This document shows positions 22,590 through 29,884 of a DNA stretch of 34,633 nt, in pieces. Position 1 is the first letter of the stretch. The number at the start of each line of letters is the position of its first letter. The translations under genes and the position numbers were made by a program. The DNA comes from Sphingomonadaceae bacterium (GTDB lineage: Bacteria; Pseudomonadota; Alphaproteobacteria; Sphingomonadales; Sphingomonadaceae). The notes under the pieces were generated by a model. That model made no database searches. It was not told the DNA's origin and worked only from the letters and a program-made list of their open reading frames with translations. Location: positions 1-34,633 of the forward strand of contig JAFAZM010000099.1 in assembly GCA_019239785.1 (NCBI GenBank), in the 5' to 3' direction.

Positions 22590-22716
22590 AACAACAAAAA
22601 GAAGACCCTCACCCTGCCCTCTCCCGCAAGCGGGAGAGGGTAAGCACCGCAAGCTTCAGCGGACTCCTTCTCCCGCTCGCGGGAGAAGGTTGGGATGAGG
22701 GTCTTGTTCTTCTTGA
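22590..22716. repeat. Composite palindromic intergenic repeat, type A copy 3
   Basis: The left unit (aaaaagaagaccctcaccct, then ctctcccgcaagcgggagag) and right unit (cttctcccgctcgcgggaga, then ggttgggatgagggtcttgt) repeat almost exactly the arrangement at 1354-1487; only the central 25-30 bases differ. It lies between tlyA and tspO. Confidence 0.8.
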
Positions 22717-22761
22717 CCGGCCGCCCCTTGCTTTATCCCGCCCGCCAGAACAGGAAGCCCC

Positions 22762-23316
22762 ATGACCGCAATCGCCTCCAAGTCCCAGTTGCGCATGAGC
22801 TTTCTGCGCTATGCGCTGATCACCGTGCCGGGGGTGCTGCTGCTCGGCACGCTTTCCGGCGCGCTGGCCGGGGCCGGCAGCGCCAACCTCTGGTTCGCCG
22901 CGCTGCGCAAGCCGCCCTGGATGCCGCCCGGCTGGACGTTCGGCGCGGTCTGGACCTGCCTCTACATCCTGATCGGCCTGTCGCTGGCGATGGTGCTGCA
23001 CGCGAAAGGGGCGAAGGGGCGGCAGAAGACGGTGATGCTGTTCGCGCTGGAGCTGGTCCTGGCCTTCGCCTGGCCGTTCCTGTTCTTCGCCTGGCACCAA
23101 GTGAATGTGGCGCTCTCGATCGTGGTGGCGATGCTGGTCGTGGCGGTGGCTTTGGTGCTGATGGCCTGGCGGATCCGTGCGCTGGCGGGGCTGCTCCTCT
23201 ACCCGTTGATCGCTTGGCTGATGTTCGCCGCTTTGCTCAACTTCCAGATCGGCGAGCGCAATCCCGATGCGGCGACGCTTGCGCCGCACAGCATCAGCAC
23301 CGATATTCCGCTCTGA
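22762..23316 (+). CDS. tspO: TspO/MBR-family tryptophan-rich sensory protein
   Basis: A 184-residue five-span membrane protein. The hallmark 'W+..L+KPPWMPPGWTFGAVWT.LY...G' is present as WFAALRKPPWMPPGWTFGAV followed by WTCLYILIGLSLAMVL, and the later FAWPFLFFAWHQVNVALSIV and LNFQIGERNP complete the fold. TspO binds porphyrins and cholesterol-like ligands and affects tetrapyrrole and stress regulation. The N-terminus is longer than typical by about ten residues (MTAIASKSQLRMSFLRYAL), so a start at the internal Met12 is possible. It leads the ubiK-like gene by 21 bases, same strand. Confidence 0.9.
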   Translation: MTAIASKSQLRMSFLRYALITVPGVLLLGTLSGALAGAGSANLWFAALRKPPWMPPGWTFGAVWTCLYILIGLSLAMVLHAKGAKGRQKTVMLFALELVLAFAWPFLFFAWHQVNVALSIVVAMLVVAVALVLMAWRIRALAGLLLYPLIAWLMFAALLNFQIGERNPDAATLAPHSISTDIPL

Positions 23317-23337
23317 CCAATTTCAGGAGCGCTTGCG

Positions 23338-23619
23338 ATGCAGTCCGAAAACCGTCTGTTCGACGATTTCGTCAAGGTGATGAACGGCGCCGCCGGCACG
23401 CTCGCGGGCATGACCCGCGAGGCGCAGGCCGCGATGCAGGAAAGATTCCGCGAATGGATCGGCGGGCTCGACCTCATCAAGCGCGACGAGTTCGAGGCGG
23501 TGAAGGCGATGGCGGCCGCCGCGCGCGAGGAGAATGAGGCTTTGCGCGCCCGGATCGAGGCGCTCGAGGCCAAGGCCGCAAAGCCAGCCCGCGGCAAGGG
23601 CGCGTCGCCCGCCGCCTGA
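23338..23619 (+). CDS. UbiK-family (BMFP) accessory protein
   Basis: A 93-residue helical protein starting MQSENRLFDDFVKVMNGAAG, with the family's C-terminal coiled coil (EEFEAVKAM-like DEFEAVKAMAAAAREENEAL, then RARIEALEA). UbiK acts as an accessory factor in ubiquinone biosynthesis; the alphaproteobacterial members are known as BMFP/DUF526 proteins and are reported to influence membranes in vitro. The C-terminal Lys/Ala-rich tail is variable. In sphingomonads the arrangement of this gene, a YbjN gene and proC is familiar to me. Cytoplasmic, likely trimeric coiled coil. Confidence 0.85.
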   Translation: MQSENRLFDDFVKVMNGAAGTLAGMTREAQAAMQERFREWIGGLDLIKRDEFEAVKAMAAAAREENEALRARIEALEAKAAKPARGKGASPAA

Positions 23620-23717
23620 CTATCCACAACTTTTGTGTCCCGAAACTTTGCTCTTCCTTGCGCTTTTTGCGCCGCACAGGCAGATTCGCGGAACGGAAGA
23701 GGACCGGGGACCGCTTC

Positions 23718-24227
23718 ATGAACATGGACGAGTACGAGCTCGAGCGCGAGGCCAGTGCGCCCATCGACATGCTGGAGACTTATTTCAGCGCGCTCGGCTG
23801 GGCCTATGAGCGCAATGGCGAGGACGAGATCGTCTCCAGCTTCCAGGGCAGCTGGACGCAATATGAGCTGCGCGCGATCTGGCGCGCGGAGGACCAGGTG
23901 CTGCAATTCCTGGCCTTGCCGGACGTGCGCGTCGCGCCGGAGAAGCGCGCCGCCACCTATGAGACGATCGGCCTGATCAACGAGCAGCTTTGGCTCGGCC
24001 ATTTCGAACTCTGGTCGGCGTCCGGCCTGGTCCTGTTCCGCCACGCGGCTTTGCTGGAAGGCGACGAAAGCGGGACGCTGAGCCTGCAGCAGGCGGAGAC
24101 CTTGGTCGAGGCGGCGATCGAGGAGTGCGAGCGCTTCTATCCCGTCTTCCAGTTCGTGCTCTGGGCCGACAAGAGCCCCCAGGAAGCGATCGCCGCGGCT
24201 CTGATCGAGACCCAGGGCGAGGCTTAA
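23718..24227 (+). CDS. YbjN-domain protein
   Basis: A 169-residue protein. I choose the ATG at 23718 because upstream sequence in frame is unlike the family and low in homology. The fold is the YbjN/type III chaperone-like alpha/beta domain: IDMLETYFSALGWAYERNGE, then a strand run QYELRAIWRAEDQVLQFLAL, the loop VRVAPEKRAATYETIGLINE and helix TLVEAAIEECERFYPVFQFV. YbjN-like proteins are broadly conserved in alphaproteobacteria and thought to act in stress or regulatory roles; the mechanism is unknown. The gene precedes proC and is separated by a type C repeat. Confidence 0.85.
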   Translation: MNMDEYELEREASAPIDMLETYFSALGWAYERNGEDEIVSSFQGSWTQYELRAIWRAEDQVLQFLALPDVRVAPEKRAATYETIGLINEQLWLGHFELWSASGLVLFRHAALLEGDESGTLSLQQAETLVEAAIEECERFYPVFQFVLWADKSPQEAIAAALIETQGEA

Positions 24228-24235
24228 TCGTCTCC

Positions 24236-24320
24236 CCGTCATTGCGACCCCGGCGAAAGCCGGCGGAAGCAATCCAGGCCGCTCTGGATTGCCGTGCCCC
24301 TGCGGGGCTCGCAATGACGG
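24236..24320. repeat. Palindromic intergenic repeat, type C
   Basis: The 12-bp arms CCGTCATTGCGA (24236-24247) and TCGCAATGACGG (24309-24320) are perfectly complementary and enclose further pairs (gaagcaatccag and ctggattgc). This is a common alphaproteobacterial intergenic element; here it lies between the ybjN-like gene and proC. A partial echo (ggattgcttc, then tctcgcaatgag) follows at about 24343-24376, reaching close to the proC start. Confidence 0.75.
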
Positions 24321-24383
24321 CAGCGGCATCTCCGCCACCAATTCGGATTGCTTCCCTGCGCCGCATCTCGCAATGAGCCCGGC

Positions 24384-25202
24384 ATGAGCGATCCGCTGCT
24401 TCCCGGTCCACTCTGGCTCGTCGGCTGCGGCAATATGGCCGGCGCGATGCTGGCGCGATGGCGCGAGGAGGGGGTGGACCCGGCCCATATCAGCGTGATC
24501 CGGCCGAGCGGCGCCCCCTGCGGCGAGGGGATCCGCGTCACCAAAGACTATCCCGAGGACGAGGTGCCGGCGATCGTCCTGCTCGGCATGAAGCCCTACC
24601 AGCTCGATCTCGTCGCGCCGCCGCTGGCGCCGATCCTCGACCGGGAGACGATCCTGGTTTCCATCCTCGCCGGGGTCGAGCTCGCCTCGCTTCGGGCCCG
24701 CTTCCCCGCGCCGCGGACGATCATCCGGGCAATGCCGAACCTGCCAGTCAGAATCGGCAAGGGCGTGGTCGTGCTTGCCAGCGACAGCAGCGACGTGGTC
24801 GCCAAGACCCTGGTCACCGGGCTGATGGCGGTGCTCGGCCATGCCGAATGGTTCGAGGACGAGACCGCCTTCCAGCTCGCCGGTCACCTGACCGGCGCCG
24901 GGCCCGCCTTCCTGTTCCGCTTCATCGACGCGCTCGCCGCCGCGGCCGAGCGGCTCGGACTCACCTTCGAGCAGGCGCAGCGGCTGGCGCTGAAGATGGC
25001 CGAAGGCGCGGCCGATCTGGCGGCGACGTCCGACGACGATCCGGAGGCGCTGGCGCGCAAGGTCGCGAGCCCCGGCGGGACCACCGAGGCCGGCCTTGCC
25101 GTGCTCGACGCGGACCGGGCGCTGCGGGACCTGGTCGAGCGCACGCTCGACGCCTCGCGGGCGCGGGGGCTGGAGATGGCGGCGAAGGCGCGGGGCGGGT
25201 AG
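24384..25202 (+). CDS. proC: Pyrroline-5-carboxylate reductase ProC
   Basis: A 272-residue enzyme that catalyses the last step of proline synthesis, reducing pyrroline-5-carboxylate with NAD(P)H. The N-terminal Rossmann motif is WLVGCGNMAGAMLARW; the ILVSILAGV-type strand and RAMPNLPVRIGKG follow, and the C-terminal dimer domain has LTGAGPAFLFRFIDALAAAA and ASPGGTTEAGLAVLD, the substrate-site signature. The start is at the ATG of MSDPLLPGPL; upstream in-frame codons belong to the repeat. It is on the same strand as the ubiK-like and ybjN-like genes. Cytoplasmic. Confidence 0.93.
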   Translation: MSDPLLPGPLWLVGCGNMAGAMLARWREEGVDPAHISVIRPSGAPCGEGIRVTKDYPEDEVPAIVLLGMKPYQLDLVAPPLAPILDRETILVSILAGVELASLRARFPAPRTIIRAMPNLPVRIGKGVVVLASDSSDVVAKTLVTGLMAVLGHAEWFEDETAFQLAGHLTGAGPAFLFRFIDALAAAAERLGLTFEQAQRLALKMAEGAADLAATSDDDPEALARKVASPGGTTEAGLAVLDADRALRDLVERTLDASRARGLEMAAKARGG

Positions 25203-25228
25203 CGCGCCCAGCTCCTCTCCGGCAGCGA

Positions 25229-25376
25229 GCGTAGGAAAAACAAGAAGAAGACCCTCATCCCAGCCTTCTCCCGCAGGCGGGAGAAGGGGCGTGCCGCGGC
25301 GGGCCTCAACCTCTTCCGCTTCCCTTCTTACCCTCTCCCGCTCGCGGGAGAGGGCAGGGTGAGGGTCTTCTTTTGC
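25229..25376. repeat. Composite palindromic intergenic repeat, type A copy 4
   Basis: The left unit (aagaagaccctcatcccagc, then cttctcccgcaggcgggaga) faces a right unit (cctctcccgctcgcgggaga, then gggcagggtgagggtcttct). The pair of stems is the same as in copies 1-3, but the 'ttgggatgagg' and 'gcagggtgagg' flanks are swapped between units. It lies between proC and ilvE. Confidence 0.8.
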
Positions 25377-25453
25377 CCCTTTCCCTATTCACGGAAAGGG
25401 GAAGGCTTGCTGCGGGGCTTGTCCTCGTCCCGCTCCACCCTTAACCGGACTCG

Positions 25454-26545
25454 ATGCCCAACGATGCCTCGACCTTCGCCTTCGAGCCCAGCGAGAGCCG
25501 GGTCGCGGACGATGCGCGGGCGATGATGCTGGTCGATCCGGGCTTCGGGCGCGTGTTCACCGATCATATGGCGATCGCCCGCTACGATCCGCAGCAGGGC
25601 TGGCACGACGCGAAGGTGACGGAGCGGCGGCCGCTGACGATCGAGCCGGGCACTTCGGTGCTCCACTACGCCCAGGAGATTTTCGAAGGGCTGAAGGCCT
25701 ATCGGCGGCCGGACGGCGGCTTCGCCCTGTTCCGCGCCGAGGCCAATGCGCGGCGCTTCAACGCCTCGGCGCGGCGGATGGCGATGCCGGAGCTCCCGGA
25801 GGAGATGTTCCTCGAATCGATCCGGTCGCTCGTCCGCGCCGACAAGGCCTGGATCCCGGACAATGAGGAGGGCGCGCTCTATCTGCGCCCCTTCATGTTC
25901 GCGAGCGAGGTCTTCCTCGGCGTCAAGCCGGCGTCCGAATATCTCTACATCGTCATGGCCTCCTCGGTCGGCGCCTATTTCAAGGGCGCGCCCAGCGTCT
26001 CGCTCTGGGTGACGCGGGAATATACGCGCGCGGCGCCGGGCGGGACCGGCGAGGCCAAATGCGGCGGCAATTACGCGACCAGCCTGATCGCCCAGGCCGA
26101 GGCGATCCGCAACGGCTGCGACCAGGTCGTCTTCCTCGACGCGGTCGAGCGCCGCTGGGTGGAGGAGCTTGGCGGCATGAACATCTTCTTCGTCTTCGAC
26201 GACGGCTCGATGATCACCCCGCCGCTGGCCGGCACGATCCTCCACGGCATCACCCGGGATTCGCTGATCACCCTTGCCCGCGACCAGGGCGTCACCGTGC
26301 GCGAGGCGCCTTATTCGATCGAGCAATGGGAGGCGGATTCGCGCAGCGGCCGGCTGACCGAGGCCTTCGCCTGCGGCACCGCCGCGGTGGTGACGCCGAT
26401 CGGCCGGGTGAAGAGCGTGGAAGGCGAGTTCACGATCGGCGGCCAGTCGATCGGCCCGCTCACCCAGCGCCTCCGCGCCAGCCTCGTCGCGATTCAGCGC
26501 GGCCAGGCGCCGGACCCGCATGGCTGGGTCGAGGAGCTGCGCTGA
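25454..26545 (+). CDS. ilvE: Branched-chain amino acid aminotransferase
   Basis: A 363-residue fold-type IV PLP enzyme of the eukaryotic/type II BCAT group. The motif HYAQEIFEGLKAYRRPDGGF (residues 71-90), the PLP lysine in EAKCGGNYATSL (K202), and VEELGGMNIFFVF with FACGTAAVVTPIGRVK are all present. It interconverts Leu, Ile and Val with their 2-oxo acids. Length is right for the group. The N-terminus begins at the first Met after the repeat. The carbon-nitrogen hydrolase starts 46 bases after its stop, so they may share a transcript, but no functional link is evident. Confidence 0.93.
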   Translation: MPNDASTFAFEPSESRVADDARAMMLVDPGFGRVFTDHMAIARYDPQQGWHDAKVTERRPLTIEPGTSVLHYAQEIFEGLKAYRRPDGGFALFRAEANARRFNASARRMAMPELPEEMFLESIRSLVRADKAWIPDNEEGALYLRPFMFASEVFLGVKPASEYLYIVMASSVGAYFKGAPSVSLWVTREYTRAAPGGTGEAKCGGNYATSLIAQAEAIRNGCDQVVFLDAVERRWVEELGGMNIFFVFDDGSMITPPLAGTILHGITRDSLITLARDQGVTVREAPYSIEQWEADSRSGRLTEAFACGTAAVVTPIGRVKSVEGEFTIGGQSIGPLTQRLRASLVAIQRGQAPDPHGWVEELR

Positions 26546-26591
26546 CCGCCAGGCGCACGCGCCTGGTTCCCAGAAGCCGACAGGAGGAAGC

Positions 26592-27380
26592 ATGAAGGCC
26601 GCGATCTGTGAGCTTCCCTGCAAGCTGGATCCGCTCGGCGCCGAGTGGGAGCGGCTCGCGGCACGGATCAGGGACGAGAAGGCCGAGCTTGTCCTGCTCA
26701 ACGAGCTGCCGTTCGGAGACTGGCTTTCGCTCTCGGAGCATTTCGACCCGGGGCAGGCCGAAGCCTCGATCGCGATCCATGAGGCCGCCATGGCGAGCCT
26801 GCGCACGCTGGCCCCGCGCGTGATCGCCTCCCGCCCCGTCGCGGCCGGCGACAGGCTCGCCAACGAGGCATTCGCGCTCGTGGAGGGGCGCTATGTCGCG
26901 CTTCACCACAAACATTATTTCCCGTTCGAGCCGGGTTTCTACGAACGGGCGTGGTTTCATCCGGCCATGCCGGGCTTCGCTGTGCACCAGCTGCCCGGGG
27001 CGCGGATCGGAGTCCAACTGTGCAGCGAGCTGATGTTCAACGAATGGGCCCGCCGCTACGGCAGGTCGGGGGCCCAGATCATCGTCGCGCCGCGGGCGTC
27101 CGGAGAGTCGGTCGTGAAGTGGCAGGCGGCCCTGGCGATGGCGGCGGCGGTCTCCGGAAGCTACGTGCTGAGCTCGAACCGGGCCGGCCGCGAAGGCAGG
27201 ATGACCTTCGGCGGCAGGGGCATGGCTTATGCGCCCGGCGGCGCGCTCCTCGCCGAAACCTCGGCCGACGATCCCGTCACGACGGTCGCGCTCGATTTCG
27301 AGCTGGTGACGGCGGCCCAGCAGGAATGGCCGTGCGACATTCCGGAGCTCCCGCCGGAACAGGCCGGGATGCGGAGCTGA
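26592..27380 (+). CDS. Carbon-nitrogen hydrolase (nitrilase superfamily)
   Basis: A 262-residue protein with the Glu-Lys-Cys triad: E38 in LVLLNELPFGDW, K107 in LHHKHYFPFEPG, and C144 in IGVQLCSELMFNEW. AGGAGG lies six bases before the ATG. Nitrilase-superfamily proteins cleave amides or nitriles or transfer acyl groups; this one is shorter than true nitrilases and the 'HHKHYFP' motif suits an amidase or carbamoylase-like member. The substrate cannot be read from the sequence. It follows ilvE on the same strand and converges with poxB. Cytoplasmic. Confidence 0.85.
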   Translation: MKAAICELPCKLDPLGAEWERLAARIRDEKAELVLLNELPFGDWLSLSEHFDPGQAEASIAIHEAAMASLRTLAPRVIASRPVAAGDRLANEAFALVEGRYVALHHKHYFPFEPGFYERAWFHPAMPGFAVHQLPGARIGVQLCSELMFNEWARRYGRSGAQIIVAPRASGESVVKWQAALAMAAAVSGSYVLSSNRAGREGRMTFGGRGMAYAPGGALLAETSADDPVTTVALDFELVTAAQQEWPCDIPELPPEQAGMRS

Positions 27381-27419
27381 AGCCGGCACCTGGCCGCCTG
27401 CAGCCCGTCTTCAGCCTCG

Positions 27420-29105
27420 CTACCGCTTCCGGAATGCTTCCTTGATCTTGGCGATGCCGAACCGCCAGGCCTGGCCGATGTCGATATGCGGCATGGCCGG
27501 CAGCTCGTCCGGATCTATCTTCGCGTGCAGCACCGCTGGGCCGGGCGCGGCGAGGAAGGCTTGGATGGTCGAATCCAGCAGCGCCGGGTCGCTGACGCTG
27601 AAGCCCTGGCCGCCGCAGGCCTTGGCGAAGGCGGCGAAATCGGGGTTGGCGAGGTGGGTGCCCGCGGCGGCGGGCAGGCCGGCGCCTTCCATCTCCAGAT
27701 GGACCAGGCCCCAGCCGCCATTGTCGTAGACGGCGACCTTGACCGGCAGGCGATGCTCGACCGCGGTGACGAACTCCCCGAGCAGCATCGCGAAGCCGCC
27801 GTCGCCGACATGGAGGATCACCTGGCGGTCGGGGTCGAGCGCCTGGACGCCGTTGGCGATGCCCATGCCGGTGCCGACCGCGGCATTGTTGAACGAGCCG
27901 GTGATCCGCTGCCGGCCGCGCTGACGGAGCCAGTTGCCGGCCCAGAGCGTCACCTCGCCGGTGTCGGTGACGAAGATCGCGTCCTCCCGGGCATGGTCGC
28001 CGAGCAGGCGGGCGAGGGCCTGGGGATGGATCTTGTCGCGGCTGCGCGCCGGGTCGGCCTTCTCGGCCAGCATCGCGTTCCAATCCGCGCGGTCCGCCTG
28101 CACCTTGTCGAGGAAGGCCGAATCCTGCCGCGGCTCCAGCCGGGCAAGCAGCATCTCCAGCGCCGGCCGGACCGAGCCGACGACGCCGAGCGCCACGTTC
28201 GTGCGCCGGCCAAGCGCTTCGGCGCGCTCGTCGACCTGGATCACCCGGCCGTGCTTCGGCAGGAATTCGCGATAGGGATAGTCGCTGCCGAGCATCAGCA
28301 GCAGGTCGGCATCGGCGACCGCGTCCACGCCCGGCCTGCCGCCGATCAGCCCGACGCCGCCGATCCAGCGCGGATCGTCGAAGGGCAGCAGCTCCTTGGC
28401 CCGGAAGCTGTGCAGCAAAGGCGCCTGCACGCGATCGGAGAGGGCGATGAGCTCCGCCTCGGCGCCGCGGCAGCCGGCGCCGCAGAAGATCGCGACGGTG
28501 CCGGCCTCGGCGATCAGCCAGGCGGCAGCCTCGATGTCCGCCGGTGCCGGCGCGGTCTCCGGCCGCGGCCGCAGGGTCGCGAGGCTGGGCACCGGGCCGT
28601 CCGCCTTCTGGGCGAAGACGTCCGGCGGGATGTTGAGATGGGCGACGCCGCGCCCGGCATAGGCGCTTGCGATCGCCTGGTGGATCACCGAGGGCGCTTC
28701 CGCCGCGCTCGCGATCATCTGCGTGTAGAGGGCGACGTCGCGGAACAGCAGGTTCGGATTGTCCTCCTGCAGATAGTCGATGCCGCGGCTGGCGAGCGGG
28801 ACGTCGCCGGAAATGGCGAGGACCGGCGCATGGTCCTTGCTCGCCTCGTAGAGGCCCGCGACGAGATGGTTGCCGCCCGGCCCGGTCGTGCCGCAGCAGA
28901 CGCCGAGCCGGCCGGTCAGCTTCGCCTGGCCGGCGGCGGCGAGCGCAGCGCCCTCCTCGTGGCGGACCCCGATCCATTCGATCCTGTCCTGGCGGGCGAG
29001 CGCGTCGGTGAACGGGTTCAGCGCATCGCCGACGATCCCGAAAATCTGGCGTACGCCGATCTCGGCGAGCGTGTCGACCAGCAGCTCCGCGACATTCCTG
29101 CTCAT
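27420..29105 (-). CDS. poxB: ThDP-dependent pyruvate dehydrogenase (quinone), PoxB-type
   Basis: A 561-residue enzyme with the three ThDP-enzyme domains. The N-terminal domain has EIGVRQIFGIVGDALNPFTD and the catalytic Glu in WIGVRHEEGAALAA (E50, same position as in E. coli PoxB). The middle domain is Rossmann-like (VDAVADADLLLMLGSDYPYR), and the ThDP-binding region runs from GDGGFAMLLGEF to DNGGWGL. PoxB oxidatively decarboxylates pyruvate to acetate and CO2, passing electrons to ubiquinone. Some related oxidases and decarboxylases share this layout, so the exact substrate is a family-level inference. The ATG at 29105 is the family start. Confidence 0.85.
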   Translation of the reverse strand: MSRNVAELLVDTLAEIGVRQIFGIVGDALNPFTDALARQDRIEWIGVRHEEGAALAAAGQAKLTGRLGVCCGTTGPGGNHLVAGLYEASKDHAPVLAISGDVPLASRGIDYLQEDNPNLLFRDVALYTQMIASAAEAPSVIHQAIASAYAGRGVAHLNIPPDVFAQKADGPVPSLATLRPRPETAPAPADIEAAAWLIAEAGTVAIFCGAGCRGAEAELIALSDRVQAPLLHSFRAKELLPFDDPRWIGGVGLIGGRPGVDAVADADLLLMLGSDYPYREFLPKHGRVIQVDERAEALGRRTNVALGVVGSVRPALEMLLARLEPRQDSAFLDKVQADRADWNAMLAEKADPARSRDKIHPQALARLLGDHAREDAIFVTDTGEVTLWAGNWLRQRGRQRITGSFNNAAVGTGMGIANGVQALDPDRQVILHVGDGGFAMLLGEFVTAVEHRLPVKVAVYDNGGWGLVHLEMEGAGLPAAAGTHLANPDFAAFAKACGGQGFSVSDPALLDSTIQAFLAAPGPAVLHAKIDPDELPAMPHIDIGQAWRFGIAKIKEAFRKR

Positions 29106-29257
29106 GCTTCCTCCTCGCTGCCGGCAGGGCGGCGCATGCCGCAGCCGCGCTGGACGATCGACCTGCCGATCAGACCGGGGCTGAACGCAGCGGCCGTGCG
29201 TTGGATGCCGAAGGCAGTGAAGGCGCGCTCGGCCCTTCCCAGCCGGCTTCACCCGTC

Positions 29258-29263
29258 TATATA
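29258..29263 (+). promoter_or_regulatory. Possible -10 element of the tRNA-Gln promoter
   Basis: TATATA lies about 15 bases before the tRNA gene, where a -10 box would give a short leader. No good -35 is seen, so this is only a candidate. Confidence 0.3.
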
Positions 29264-29277
29264 GCCCGCGCGCCTGC

Positions 29278-29352
29278 TGGGGCGTCGCCAAGTGGTAAGG
29301 CACCGGTTTTTGGTACCGGCATTCGCAGGTTCGAATCCTGCCGCCCCAGCCA
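29278..29352 (+). tRNA. tRNA-Gln (anticodon TTG)
   Basis: The cloverleaf reads directly: acceptor TGGGGCG/CGCCCCA (29278-29284 and 29342-29348) starting with U1-A72 as usual for tRNA-Gln; anticodon arm CCGGT-TTTTGGT-ACCGG (29303-29319) with anticodon TTG at 29310-29312; T arm with GTTCGAATC; discriminator G and an encoded CCA ending at 29352. It is the only tRNA found in the window and reads CAA (and possibly CAG) codons. Confidence 0.96.
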
Positions 29353-29884
29353 ACGCTTTGCCAATTGGACCAGGTCCGCGGCGCCAGGCTGGTTGCTGCC
29401 GCGATCCGCATGTTCCCCACATCGTCCGAAGCGCATGGCGCGCAGAGGGGGAAACGCCCCGATAAACTGGCGAGTCAATGCTGGCCATCAGCTAGAATTC
29501 CAGCGCTAGCCGCGGCATTTCTACAGCGTTGGCAGCCGCATAGTGAGTCGACAGCTCATGAACCTCAAGAAGCATGCATGTTGCGAGCCTCATGCATGCG
29601 CCCATGTCGTCGAAGATGAGGGAGCGGACGGCGGTGAATGCCGGACATCGCCTGTGATTTGCATAACCTGTGTTTGGATTGCGGCAGCGTCCAACACCTA
29701 GATCGAAATCGATGCAAGTTGAGCAAGCGTGAATGCGAGCCGATGCAATTGACTCCAGGTTGAAGTTTCGACAGGCTTGCACCTAATCCATTGCTGATTC
29801 GGTAATTCTGCTCATTGTTCTTCCGTTCCAATGTGAAACCGAAGACAAGGATACACTTCGTTGGCGAGCTTCGCAGGGGGGGCG
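29353..29884. other. Gene-free stretch between tRNA-Gln and the two-partner secretion genes
   Basis: No convincing gene. After about 29480 the sequence becomes noticeably AT-richer than the flanks. It holds a perfect inverted repeat, GCATGCATG (29572-29580) and CATGCATGC (29591-29599). The words gatgcaa..tgagc and gatgcaattgac at about 29711-29754 form a loose direct repeat. A reverse open frame at 29492-29782 encodes a Cys/His-rich peptide but lacks an SD and family likeness. The region may hold the promoter and regulators of the tpsB/tpsA pair, or be remnant DNA next to the tRNA. Confidence 0.5.
29572..29599. promoter_or_regulatory. Inverted repeat, possible operator
   Basis: The 9-bp arms GCATGCATG and CATGCATGC are perfect reverse complements separated by ten bases (ttgcgagcct), and each arm is itself nearly self-complementary. 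The position is about 290 bases upstream of the tpsB start, and no gene is adjacent. A role as an operator or hairpin is possible but unproved. Confidence 0.35.

Noticed and set aside
23199..24887. 562-residue reverse open frame
   Set aside because: Spans tspO, ubiK-like, ybjN-like and proC antisense; it crosses several real genes.
25385..26863. 492-residue reverse open frame
   Set aside because: Antisense to ilvE, which shows the PLP motifs.
27486..29264. 592-residue forward open frame
   Set aside because: Antisense to poxB; no motif, skewed composition.
29492..29782. 96-residue reverse open frame, Cys-rich
   Set aside because: No SD and no recognisable domain; the cysteines come from chance codons in an AT-richer region.
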